Positions 42,994 through 53,340 of a DNA stretch of 64,000 nt are shown piece by piece. The position numbers and the translations under genes are program-made. Below the pieces are notes generated by a model, which did no database searches, was not told the DNA's origin, and saw nothing but the letters and a program-made list of their open reading frames with translations. This DNA is from Omphiscola glabra (taxonomy: Eukaryota > Mollusca > Gastropoda > Lymnaeidae), in assembly GCA_964017045.1 (NCBI GenBank), contig OZ024798.1, positions 9,383,793 through 9,447,792 on the forward strand, read 5' to 3'. The number at the start of each line of letters is the position of its first letter. Positions within the stretch are counted from its first letter, which is position 1.

Positions 42994-43153
42994 GATCCGC
43001 GTAAAACTAAGACACATATTTGCTGGTTAGTTGGTCTGATCTCATACTACAACAAATGTATTCCAAATATTTCAACGCATCGTTGACTGACCTAACTAAA
43101 ATTATAGACTTAGCGATATCATTTGGATGGATCAATGTCAACAGACATTCGAA

Positions 43154-44058
43154 CAGTGGTTCTTAACTTTGTTGGAGGTACTGAACCCACACCGTTTTAT
43201 ATGCGCATTCACCGAACCCTTCTTAATGGGAAAAAAATAAATAAATCCGATCACGAATCATATGAGTCGGGTGTGTGTCTCATATGAGTCGGGTGTGTGT
43301 CTCATATAAGATTGGTGTGTGTCTCATATGAGTCGGGTGTGTGTCTCATATAAGATTGGTGTGTGTCTCATATGAGTCGGGTGTGTGTCTCATATAAGAT
43401 TGGTGTGTGTCTCATATGAGTCGGGTGTGTGTCTCATATGAGTCGGGTATGTGTCACATATGTGTCGGGTGTGTGTCACATATGAGTCGGGTGTGTGTCT
43501 CATATAAGATTGGTGTGTGTCTCATATGAGTCGGGTGTGTGTCACATATGAGTCGGGTGTGTGTCTCATATAAGATTGGTGTGTGTCTCATATGAGTCGG
43601 GTGTGTGTCTCATATGAGTCGGGTGTGTGTCTCATATGAGTCGGGTGTGTGTCTCATATAAGATTGGTGTGTGTCTCATATGAGTCGGGTGTGTGTCTCA
43701 TATGAGTCGGGTGTGTGTCTCATATGAGTCGGGTGTGTATCTCATATGAGTCGGATGTGTGTCTCATATGAGTCGGGTGTGTGTCTCATATGTGTCGGGT
43801 GTGTGTCTCATATGAGTCGGGTGTGTGTCTCATATGAGTCGGGTGTGTGTCTCATATGAGTCGGATGTGTGTCTCATATGAGTCGGGTGTGTGTCTCATA
43901 TGTGTCGGGTGTGTGTCTCATGTGAGTCGGGTGTGTGTCTTATATGAGTCGGCTGTGTGTCTCATATGGGTCGGGCGTTTGTCTTGACCTCCGCCGAACC
44001 CCTGATACTGACTCACCTCACCCCTGGGTTTTGATCGAACCCAGGTTAAGAACCACTA
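43154..44058 (+). mobile_element. hAT element (Charlie/OC1-like ends) with 8-bp TSD
   Basis: It begins CAGTGGTTCTTAACTTTGTT and ends GAACCCAGGTTAAGAACCAC + TA, forming inverted termini. It is flanked by 8-bp duplications CATTCGAA (43,146-43,153) and CATTAGAA (44,059-44,066), differing at one base. Subterminal words GGAGGTACTGAACCC, CGCATTCACCGAACCCTTCT and CCGAACCCCTGA-ACTGACTCACC resemble hAT non-autonomous elements of the Charlie/OposCharlie type, from memory. The middle is replaced by a 22-bp array. No transposase is present. Confidence 0.85.
43259..43975. repeat. 22-bp minisatellite inside the hAT element, about 32 copies
   Basis: The unit CATATGAGTCGGGTGTGTGT + CT has the sub-type CATATAAGATTGGTGTGTGT + CT. 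The sub-type is interspersed at regular places in the left half only, showing block duplication. The array lies wholly within the hAT element boundaries. Confidence 0.95.
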
Positions 44059-44066
44059 CATTAGAA

Positions 44067-44470
44067 TATTTACACAAGAACTTAACTAATAACCCAATAT
44101 TTGTGTTACTGGACAATAATGACCATTTCACAGATCAAAAAGACGACTAGACTAAAGGACGTTACTAGACAATGACGACCAGTTCATGGTTCAAAAGGAC
44201 GACTCGACTAAAGGACGTTGCTCATATATATATTACAGAGCTTAAACAATATCCTTCATTTATTTTAAATGCACCAGCCGTAAACTAATGGATTGGGAAG
44301 CGCACTATTCAACGACGTGGTCCATTTTCACAAGGGCTTGGTAATGTGCATATATTTGTCTCTGAATGGCCATAGGGAGTTTGTTTGATGGATTGCACTG
44401 GAGGTGAGCGTGAGTCTTGTGATTTGGGTATACTTGGGGATTAGGCTCTTCATTTTATTTTAATCCTTAA
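44067..44470. other. Spacer, nothing recognised
   Basis: A short duplicated phrase occurs: GACAATAATGACCA-TTCA, then AAAAGACGACTAGACTAAAG, is repeated at 44,168-44,215. Otherwise unremarkable. Confidence 0.5.
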
Positions 44471-44474
44471 GTGT

Positions 44475-45165
44475 GAGGATAGAATTGATGTGGACTCGAT
44501 ATGTTGGACATTTATGTATCATCGATTTATAGCCTATCGAAACGATTGGTTGAGCTTTTGTAACAATATATTAATTAAATTTGAAGAAATAAAACTAAAG
44601 TTGACATTGAAACTAAATAATATTAAATATAAAACCAAATTGTACAAAAAAAGTTCATTTGATACATTTTCTGACAAAACACTTTAGAAAATGCATTTTT
44701 GTAAAAAAAAGAACAATAAATTTGGATGACGCAATTTTAAGTTATATCAAGAAAAACATAATAAAAGTAAAAAATTGTCTCGCTTGAGAAAATATCAAAT
44801 ATTTACTCTACATGCTCACCAAAAAATATAACAATAATAATAATTTCAAAGGATAATTTAAGGTAATTTTCTCTAATAGCCTACTCATTTTTTTTTGTGA
44901 ACATTAATGTGAGATGTGTGTGAATTGAGAAACGCGATTGCATTTTTTACTTTATTTGGAGTGGATAAATAAAAATTGCTTGCGTACAAATGTACGTCTT
45001 AACAAAAAAAAACGCGCTTTTGATATCATTTCATATATGTATAATAAGCGATCCTTAAAACCAATGATTGTATTTCTTTTACCCAATTCAAAGTAATTTG
45101 TTTTAACATATTCAACGATTCCTATGATATACGAAACATTAAGAAAATCTTTTAGTTTAATAAGC
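44475..45165 (+). repeat. GGATAGA motif plus AT-rich module X, copy 2
   Basis: GAGGATAGAATTGATGTGGA at 44,475 is a diverged GGATCGA motif. The body resembles 36.84-37.34 kb (TTTCAAAGGATAATTTAAGG, ATGTGAGATGTGTG, GCGATTGCATTTTT, AAGCGATCCTTAAAACCA). The 65-codon frame at its start is not protein-like. Confidence 0.6.
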
Positions 45166-45184
45166 AGCCCTGAGAAAGCTGCTC

Positions 45185-45570
45185 CTAGGCAACCGTTTCG
45201 TCCCAGCTATTTCGCGAACTAGTCGCGAGGTGGAAACCCACTGTAGAATCCCTCTTAGAGGGCGTCCGATGCTTCCCCGGGACGGGTGGGGGGAGATATA
45301 AGGACGTTAATTTACCGTCCCGGCCCCTGGGAGAGTGGACTACGGACGCTTGAAACACAGCGTCTTTGGTCGACCAGATGTCTCCGGTCGGGGAGGGTCT
45401 CCGTCGGCGAACCCGATCGAGCGGTTGCGGGCGGGGACGCTCCACGCCCGGGGAGGTCTCTGGCGCCCTTCCGCACGGCCTGCCGCCGAGGCGGCCGGCA
45501 GGTGCGGGTGGGCGCCGGGGAGGGCATAAGGAGCGTAAGCTCGACGGCCCGCTGACGCCATTTCCTAAAG
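45185..45570 (+). repeat. GC-rich dispersed element, copy 2
   Basis: This is about 390 bp of strikingly GC-rich DNA in an AT-rich setting. It shares GAGGGCGTCCGA, CGGGTGGGGGGAGATATA, AGGACGTTAATTTACCGTCC and GGGAGGGCATAAGGAGCGTA with the copy at 24.37-24.64 kb. Four or more overlapping frames stay open on both strands simply because of base composition, and none resembles a known protein. A SINE-type or structural-RNA-derived origin is possible, but I could not place clear Pol III A and B boxes. Confidence 0.65.
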
Positions 45571-45589
45571 TGATATTCGAGTTTAATAA

Positions 45590-46350
45590 GCATCTTTTTT
45601 CAACTCATTAAAAAGAAACATGCGACATGAATACTTATAATTGAACAATAATGTATTATCAATTATTAGTTTAAATTTTATATTCTAAAGCTTCCTATCC
45701 ATTGGAAAATCATTTATTTGAAAGGAAATGCATTACACATATATGGACTTGTAATTCTTTGTTTTTAACTTGATGGAAAAAGCAATAACAATACTTAAAT
45801 ATATATATATAAATATATGTATACACATATATATATAGCTTAAATCACATTAATGTCACGTGTGTTATCAATTCTAGACTTGAAACAATAACTGTCAATC
45901 TCTCTATTGCCTGGTTGTGTTATGATACAGTATATTAAGTCTAAACTAACTAGCCCACCTACTGAGTCAGTATATTCAAAGTGTCAGTACTTTGATGATA
46001 GGTGTGCACGTTATTGATGATATTGACATTTGGAAGATGTCAATACTTAGATGTTATTAGAAGTTGAAGGGCTTACTACGTTGCTTCTGTCAGTACTTGA
46101 AGAGTGTCAGTTCTTGTATGGTGTCAGCATTTGTATGGACTCAATACTTTAATGGTGTCAGTATTTGGATGTCTCATTACTTGAAGGTTGATAATCCTTG
46201 GATGGTGTTTCTACTTGGGTGGTGTCAGTAAGTGTCGGTGTCAGTTCATGGATAATCAGCTAAGTTGAGATAAGGTGGTTAGCTGGGGGTTTTTTTCATT
46301 CCACAATGTCAGATGGACTATGTATGGCATTTTTCCGTCTTCACGAGACG
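45590..46350. repeat. Spacer with AT microsatellite and degenerate GTCAGTACTTGG repeat
   Basis: A TATATATA-rich patch lies at 45,800-45,838. From 45,965 to 46,255 phrases such as GTGTCAGTACTTGGATG recur about 15 times in decayed form. No gene was seen. Confidence 0.65.
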
Positions 46351-46359
46351 ATGGAGTAG

Positions 46360-47150
46360 CTATATTTTAGTCCTACACTTCGACGAGTGGCTCACTAGGC
46401 CAATCCTGGAATGACAATTTCGTCTGCATTTCACGCAGGAGAATGATGATTCCTGGTTAATTTTGGCCTTCCGTGCTGTTCTTTTTCTTACAAGGGCTTC
46501 GTTCCGCACATCTTCTGCCTTTTTCACTCCTTCGTACACTGCCGTTCGCCAGCTGGAACGTTGTTCGGCAATGATCTCCCATTTATTGACTTCAATGTTC
46601 GCTTCCTTCATGCTCTTCTTACAAACGTCCATATATCTCAGGCGAGGCCGTCCAATAAGTCTTGTCCCTTCTGCCAACTCTCCATACAACAGCATCTTTG
46701 GAATACGGCCTTCTTCCATTCTCTTTACATGGCCTAACCAGCGAAGGCGCTTCTTGCTAAGAGCGGAGAATATGCTACACATTTTGGAACGTTCAAAGAC
46801 CTCTGTGTTAGTCACCTTGTCCTGCCATCGGATGCGTAGAATGCGACGCAGACATCGTTGATGGAAGCTGTGGAGTTTCCGCTCGTGACTGGTATATGTG
46901 GTCCACACTTCACTGCCATACAGGAGCGTACCAAGCACGCATGCCTGATAGACACTTAGCTTTGTTTTGTCATTTAGATTGAGATTATTCCACACCCGCT
47001 TATTCAGTTTAGCCATGGTTGCTGCTGCTCATGCGATCCTGATGTTTATCTCTTCATCAACGGAGAGAGAACTAGATATATTGGATCCAAGGTATGTGAA
47101 ATGTTCAACAACCGACAGATTATGGACTATACCGAAAAGAATAAAGTGAG
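46360..47150 (-). pseudogene. LINE ORF2 C-terminal half with one in-frame stop
   Basis: This is the best preserved coding relic in the window. From 47,150 downward it reads NLSVVEHFTYLGSNISSS (the post-palm thumb region of LINE reverse transcriptase), SVDEEINIRIA, a TGA stop near 47,028, then a 218-codon open stretch. That stretch has KLNKRVWNNLNLNDKTKL, VYQACVLGTLLYGSEVW, SFHQRCLRRILRIRWQDKVT, KKRLRWLGHVKRMEEGRIPK, GRPRLRYMDVCKKSMKE, and a terminal zinc-finger-like CVKCRRNCHSRIGLVSHSSKC. The upstream palm and endonuclease are absent (5' truncation). It belongs to the same broad LINE group as 2.5 and 31.5 kb but is a different and younger family, since only one stop is visible. Confidence 0.88.
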
Positions 47151-47199
47151 TTATGTGTTTGAGCTGCGCTAACATTTATTGTATAAACTTTGTTAATAA

Positions 47200-47490
47200 T
47201 TAGTAAGCTATTATTATGTGTTGACTTTTGATCACCGCTGTTTTGATGACGTGAATCTTCTCTCAGTGGTATGTACATTTTTAATATGGACGTTTTTAAT
47301 GACACAATTCCTTTCTCTGTATTATGTAAAGTTTCAAGTTGACAGTTTTTGATGACGCCATTCTTCTCTCAATAGTATGCATATTTTCTAAATTACAGGT
47401 GTAAATACGATGGTATGCGAAGTTTTAATGACAGTTTTGATGACGTCATTCTTCTCTACGTGGTATGGGGGTAATTACTGATTCCTCTGA
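47200..47490. repeat. Degenerate ~70-bp repeat with GATGACGTCATTCTTCTCT
   Basis: Three or four loose copies of TTTTGATGACG(T/C)CATTCTTCTCTC followed by AGTGGTATG... are present. The core TGACGTCA is palindromic (a CRE-type word). Confidence 0.65.
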
Positions 47491-49479
47491 GTAATTAAAC
47501 TGTACATTGTACCAGCAATTTAAAATAATTTTTCTGTATTCACTATACGTATTTATTTACTTTTATAAGGGTTACATTTATCTTTGATTTTCACATTCCA
47601 TAGAGTTCATGGAAGAGTATAAAAAAATTATATGATATACAATCTTCTCTGTTGTTAGGTGATGTTTATCTTTAATTTAAGAAGCCACATATACTTTTAA
47701 ATTGTGTAAAATTTTATAATTTGGTCTTCACTTTCGAAACAATTGTCTATTGTTGCTTGTCTATTTGGATGTTGCTTGTCTATTTTGACATAATACATTT
47801 TTTTCTAGCAAACCTCTGCTTATTAGCATTGTATAAAACTGTTCAATTGTATGTCTTTTTTATCTGGCTAGTAAAATATATTGATGTTGGGTGCTGTGTA
47901 ACGAATGGTATAAGCTGAGAAAACCTCATGTTCATGTTTTAGAGTTGAATTCCTACATTCGCCCAGGAGAGCCAAAACATCATTAGCACCCCAGATGGGT
48001 TGGACTCGGAAAATCATCTAAGAGAAGGAAACTCTAAATTCAAACCCGGAGATGGATTCCTTTAGCTATCATTCATACATTTCTTTGTCATATTAATTTT
48101 AGCTTTTGTAATAAAAATGTTATCCAATACTTATTGAAATGGAATTTAAAGCAGTTTAATTTAAAGAGTCTATATTTCTGTTTATTTTAAATACTATGTA
48201 TTTTGAAATTAAACTATAATTATTGTCTTTTTACATAAATATATATATCGTTAACTAGTTTAAGCCAACATTACCTCTCTTTCATCATGCGCCATTAAGT
48301 GGATGTATCTTGAAAAGATATAGTTCAATAAATAATCGGATTGCAACTATGACACTGAGTTCATTTGCGGCCCGAGCCATTTATCATATTAATGTATCAA
48401 CTAAAATATATTTAAATTTCTTACATTTAATTTATTTTATTTTCCAATTTTAAAGTTCGATCCGCACAAATTCAATAGCTTCCCCAATCTAAAAATAGAA
48501 TGACATTATTATTCACGAAAAAATCATTTATATACTCCAAAACATTGTAACCACCAGGCAGACTAAATTAATTGTATCAACTATATTTAAACCTGAATTT
48601 TATTTCCAGGGCTGTATTTGTGGGTTATATGATAATATACTTATATCTACTTACATCTTTCTGTGGTGATATGCATCAAATTAATTTTGTGAAACAATAT
48701 GGCATTCATACTTGTTATGAAATGCTTACTGTCGATGTTAGGAAAATACATCTGAGTATAATTAGAGATGGATAAAGTAATACATATTTCAATATGATGG
48801 TTGGTTTATGTGAATTAGCTAATTTTCAAAATTGTGAAAGAATCAAGAGTTTGAAAAATAAAATTATGGTTTTTAAAATAGGATTGGGATTGGGAGTGGG
48901 GAGTATAAAGTTGTGGCATCTGTCTCACTCAAGTTTTAACGTGGAAAACAAAACGATGGGGAAGACGCTAGTAAAAATGACATTATGTTTTGTATTTAAC
49001 ATTGCAATACAATAAAAAAAAATTATCGTTATTTAAAACGAAAAATAGTTGATTGAAAAACATGACATAAATGTTAGTTCTGTATCAGAGATAAGTGAAG
49101 TACATTTAATCAATGTCTGCAATGTGTTTATAAAATCTATCAATTGTTGGAATTTCTTTTTTTCCGTGGAAATCAAGCCAATGACGTCACCAATGTTTAA
49201 TTTTTATTTATTTTTAATTCTTAGATATATCAAGTACTTGTCTTTTTTATCATGTAATCAAAGTGAACCACAATTAAAAACCATTAAACTGTGTTTTAGT
49301 ATGAATTCTTTATAAAATATAATATTAAGTAACGAGGGGGTGGGGCTAATAATTGGACAAAAGCACGCCCCTAAACTATATTAATATTCTGATGAACCAC
49401 CCGCTATTACACTGCAGATTGTTTATATTATATATATTATATATTTTACATTGTTCATACATGAAAGAAGTATTTCGTA

Positions 49480-49640
49480 ACTGCTTCAATGTGGAACAAC
49501 AGGAAGAAAGTATTTCATTTCTGCTTCAATGTGGAACAACAGGAAGAAAGTATTTCATTTCTGCTTCAATGTGGAACAACAGGAAGAAAGTATTTCATTT
49601 CTGCTTCAATGTGGAAAAACAGGAAAAAATTGACGAAAAT
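49480..49640. repeat. 40-bp array derived from the helicase sequence, about 3.5 copies
   Basis: The unit AGGAAGAAAGTATTTCATTT + CTGCTTCAATGTGGAACAAC repeats at 40 bp. On the minus strand it reads LPVVPH followed by SRNE, part of the DFRQ-LPVVPHGSR motif of Helitron helicases, with the frame shifting each copy because 40 is not a multiple of 3. The paralogue at 22,390-22,440 has a single unit, so this is a local expansion. Confidence 0.9.
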
Positions 49641-49713
49641 CTAAACGGAAATTAAAGATGGTACGTCAGAATAATTTTTTTGGGAACTTTTTGAGCTTTG
49701 ACTAGAGTTATTT

Positions 49714-50031
49714 TTATAGTGTGTCAATTGTTTTTACTCCAATTGCTTGAGCCATTGAAACTTCATCCCATTTGATCAATTTGGATTTTTCCCGTTTATT
49801 TCCCGTAATAGTCCCATGACGAACATTAAATGTCGATGTTTCATTTACTGGAATAGACAGCTTGAAAAGAATGTGAGAACCTCTGTCTCCCTCAAACAAA
49901 GTTGATGATATTCCTGTAAATACACATGGCACGACTAATTCATTTTTACTATGCACATATTGCATAATTGTGTTGTAAAGGAGGCTTTTACCATTTCCGC
50001 AATGTCCATTAATAAAGACGTTTGGGTAAAG
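49714..50031 (-). pseudogene. Helitron-type Pif1 helicase fragment, copy 2
   Basis: About 105 codons are open on the minus strand, in order: YPNVFINGHCGNGKSLLYNT (Walker A with an intact GNGKS), IMQYVHSKNE, LVVPCVFTGISSTLFEGD, LSIPVNETSTFNVRHGT, then KLIKWDEVSMAQ (Walker B WDE) and KTIDTL before a stop. The next expected motif, DFRQ-LPVVPH, appears about 80-100 bp further on in another frame and is amplified there. Better preserved than copy 1. In an active Helitron this domain unwinds DNA during rolling-circle transposition. Here the Rep nuclease and the rest of the helicase are missing. Confidence 0.85.
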
Positions 50032-50912
50032 TTAGAGTTTTAACTTACGTCACTGATTTTATCGTAATCCCGTTTTTGACATTGGTTGAGCATTTAAAAC
50101 TTTTCAGCTAATCTGTTTATTGATTGTTTCCACAATACGTAACTACTGGTAGATTTGTGTTGAATGGAATCAAATTAAATTGGTAAATGCCTTCTTCACT
50201 TCATCAACAAAAATTAATAAAAATTGAAAAGGAAATATAAAATGAAAATAAATAAATACAGAATGGTTACACATTTCTGCAATGCAGTTATAAACATGTA
50301 TTCCTAAATGTGTACTCTTTAGTGTTGGAAGTTGTCAAATCAGTTAAGAAATTGTTTACATATAACACTAAAAAAAGAGTGTGACAGCCATGAAACACAA
50401 CCACGTTCAATGTCAGTGGTGATCTTTCTGTAGTGAACAAATGTGTTTCTCATTGTTGATTGTTATCATGAACGAGTAACCATGTATAAGAATATTTTGT
50501 AGTTAAAACCCGATATCACTAATATTTTCTACTCTTGAAATATACGCAGAAGGTCATTCAAGGGTAAGTGGAGTTCACTGGTGACCTACTGATCCAAAAA
50601 TGTTTTATTTTCTTCGGTGCTGATAGATGTACACAGTTTTATTTGAATTGGACATCAGGACTTGGGTCAAAATTGATATGAAGGTTGGAGGTCAGCCAGG
50701 TTACGAGGGGAACGGTAGTGATATGCGGATCGTGACTTAATTCGTTGTCTCAAGGAGTTGTTGATGTGAACATATTCAGATTGGATGGGCCTAAGAATGT
50801 TGGAATAATTGAACTGCAAGATTCCACCCAGAACAAAATAATAATGGAATTATATACGAAGATTGGATTGGTTCAATAATCTATATATTCATTTTCTTTA
50901 TATCCTTGAAGA

Positions 50913-52195
50913 TAAGGATCGAACTTCAGTGGACTATCTCTTATCAAGATTGAACTCGAGATTATCACATTCACATAGCATCACTTTGGTTCATTTTTTT
51001 AAAATTTAAATATACATTTTATTAAAATATTAACTTTAAGAATTCCGCCAAACTACATAAAAGAAAACAAATAAACCATAGTTATGACATTAGAGTCCAT
51101 AAGTTAAGTCTTCTAAAAAGTAAATATACACAAATAATTATCACATAAATAAAATTAATATGACTGATAAAACGCTCAGAGAAATCCAGACATTTATGAT
51201 ACACACATTAAAGAAATAGAAAATAAAGACAAAGAAATAACATATAGACTCATATACAACATGACACCAGTCTCATCAAGACCATACAAGGACCGAGCTA
51301 GGCACATAGAATGTCCACTGTGTAGGACAGGGGCTGATGAGACCGAACAACATTTATATCTGACATGCAACACAATCTTACAGACTAAATCTACACTTAA
51401 ACAAATCATACAAGCAGGTACAGTTCACACAGTAGATATAGACAGAGCCATAACACTAAACACAATACCAGAATCCAAAAACAAGAAACAACACACAATA
51501 AGTCTCATATTACTTTCACAATACAGAAAACATATATGGCACCACAGACTTAAGGCTTTTTTTCACAAACATAATTACACAAACATTACATTAGAAACAC
51601 TTTTTAGATTTAAAATACAAAACGTAATTAAAAACAAAATTTAAGACAATATAATTGTTTTTTGTTTATATTCCAACTGATATATATATCATGTGAACAA
51701 ATGTATTATAGAAGCAATTTTTAACATAGTAAACAGTATTTTATTAGAATTTCAGTACCTTTTATGTAAAAATGTTGTTTCAGCACATGCTTTAAATTGT
51801 TGTTTAAGTTAACACTTAGATAATTTTGCCTGTAAATAATTTCTTCTGTATATGTTGAAATATTCCTTTCTTGAAAATCTAATAAAAAAAAAAAAAAAAA
51901 AAGATTCAGTGCATTTATCTTTAAAAGATTTAGTCCGCTTGAGTTAATTATGTTTACTTACTTATTGTTGTAAATATAAAAATAATAAAGTATATAAAAT
52001 GATTATGAAAGTTCTTTTTAAATACTGTAATTTAATAGTTTAATCAATTATTGTTTGATTTCCCCGTCCATTCATGTCAAATGTGTTTCAATGAATAAAC
52101 TCCATTGCATTTGAAAAAAAAAAAAAAAAAAAAAAAAAAGTAGGATAAATCCTTTAAAAGTATACTCCACTTGTCCTCGATCCTTACCCTAAAAT
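50913..52195 (+). mobile_element. Element bounded by inverted GGATCGA motifs, split by a LINE
   Basis: ATAAGGATCGAACTTCAGTG at 50,913 faces TACTCCACTTGTCCTCGATC near 52,172. Right-half words TTAATAGTTTAATCAATTAT and CCATTCATGTCAAATGTGTT match copies A and B. The LINE 3' end at 51,171-51,902 lies inside, and a pure A run of about 30 follows at 52,110-52,139. Confidence 0.65.
51171..51902 (+). mobile_element. 5'-truncated LINE: ORF2 C-terminus, 3' UTR, poly(A)
   Basis: The open stretch 51,171-51,644 encodes the end of a LINE polymerase: ITYRLIYNMTPVSSRPYKDR, then a CPLC...E..QHLYLTC zinc-binding motif typical of the region after the reverse transcriptase (zf-RVT type), then a basic tail YRKHIWHHRLKAFFHK and a stop. 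A 3' UTR of about 240 bp and a poly(A) run at 51,884-51,902 complete it. No in-frame stop interrupts the 158-codon piece, so this is a relatively young insertion. An overlapping plus-one frame just upstream (TDKTLREIQTFMIH) may be ORF2 sequence displaced by a frameshift. The family differs from the other LINEs in the window. Confidence 0.85.
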
Positions 52196-52199
52196 CCTA

Positions 52200-52870
52200 A
52201 ATGGAAAGCCTGTTGTTTTAATTAATCGTATATTCACTATATATCTTAGTCATTTTGGTTATAACGAAATCTTTCATTCCATTTGTTCTTGTATAAATAA
52301 GTGGAGACTTTAAAACCTTACAGACCTGATGACCACAGATTGTTTTCAGATGAGTAGCTCACCCGACACTTTAAATAGACCCTGGCTGATTTGTATCGTG
52401 CACTTCCAATTTGACCCACTTGCTGATTTCCAATGTAGATTTCCCTTACACACAAGCCACTGTCCAACGAAAAGAATAACCTTCTTAATCTGTAGGTAAC
52501 CAATGGCCTACTCCAACCTATAGCTACATTCATCTTGTGATAAAATTTTGATACTATTCCTGATGTCTAATTAGGCTTAATCTTTTTACACTCGTTCATC
52601 ACAGACAATCTTAAAAGGAATCATGATGAAAATATCAACAGTGAACCTTAGTTACCAGATGGCGTCCATGTAATACAATGAGATCAATAGGTCAAGAGTG
52701 AACCCCGCTGACCGAGTGACACACACGAAATACAATGAGATCTGTAGGTCACCAGTGAACCCCGCTGACCGAGTGGCACACACGAAATACAATGAGATCC
52801 TTAGGTCACCAGTGAACCTTACTGACAACGAGGCACCTATGAAATACAATGATGTCGTATGTCTTTGTAA
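52200..52870 (-). repeat. Inverted copy of the family 3' block
   Basis: Reverse-complemented, it matches 24,150-24,400: CTACATTGGAAATCAGCAA, CAGCCAGGGTCTA, GTCATC-G-TCTGTAAGGTTT and CAAAATGACT. At 52,650-52,850 a 53-bp unit containing ACCAGTGAACCCCGCTGACC and ACACGAAATACAATGAGATC repeats 4 times. In the related regions this unit appears once or in degenerate form. Confidence 0.75.
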
Positions 52871-52984
52871 TTTAATGTTAGACATATCTTTAGTTTACAT
52901 TGATGCAAATACATTTCATTAAATTCAATAATTTTTACAAGAGACAGCACGCCAAACATTGGCGACAGTAATGTGTGATCTTGT

Positions 52985-53340
52985 CATCTACTAAAGTTAC
53001 ATGACAAAACATGAAATGTGGTAAAGCAAATTTAAGAATCCGAATTTGGCTACACCCTTTACCCATGATACTTCTCACTTTTAATTTCACGCCCATGAAC
53101 TACATTAATCATTCTGATGTCACATGATAGGACTGGTCCTCTGACTATGAATCTAATCTCACAAAATAGGTCTGGTTACCCAAAGACAAATCATAGGTCT
53201 CAAGATAGAACTGGTTCCCAGGGATGAATGACAGGTCATAAGATAAGAATTATTCCCCGAATATAATTAAAAGGTAACAAAAGAGGACAAGTTCCCGAAG
53301 GTCGAATGTCACAAGATAAGACTGATTCCCTAAGGACCAC
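52985..53340. repeat. Inverted dispersed repeat and degenerate 36-bp array
   Basis: The part 52,985-53,115 is the inverted partner of 11,905-12,040. From 53,120 to 53,340 phrases such as CACAAGATAAGACTG and GTTCCCAAGGA recur about six times with much divergence. Confidence 0.6.

Larger units (their letters stand above)
47500..50912 (+). mobile_element. Helicase-bearing repeat family, copy 2
   Basis: It comprises module Y (47,610-48,300, as at 39 kb), then TGAGTTCATTTGCGGCCCGA at 48,357, GTGAACCACAATTAAAAACC at 49,261, AACGAGGGGGTGGGGC at 49,332, the 40-bp array, the helicase fragment, and the 3' block to 50,830. All are in the same order as copy 1 at 20.3-24.7 kb. Small frames within 48.5-49.3 kb are not protein-like. 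The class is inferred from the helicase. Confidence 0.65.

Noticed and set aside
45185..45611. Overlapping open frames in the GC-rich segment
   Set aside because: Openness in four or more frames follows from GC-rich composition. None shows a motif, and the segment recurs as a repeat at 24.4 kb with the frames broken.
46463..46861. 132-codon plus-strand frame
   Set aside because: It is the antisense shadow of the LINE ORF2 relic at 46,360-47,150, which has clear family motifs on the minus strand.
47200..47480. TGACGTCA words as CRE regulatory sites
   Set aside because: They are part of a decayed tandem repeat and not near any gene, so a regulatory role cannot be supported.
52110..52139. Long A run as the poly(A) tail of a retroelement
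   Set aside because: No retroelement coding sequence or UTR precedes it; the upstream sequence belongs to the AT-rich element interior. It may still be an expanded A tract, but I could not support an insertion.
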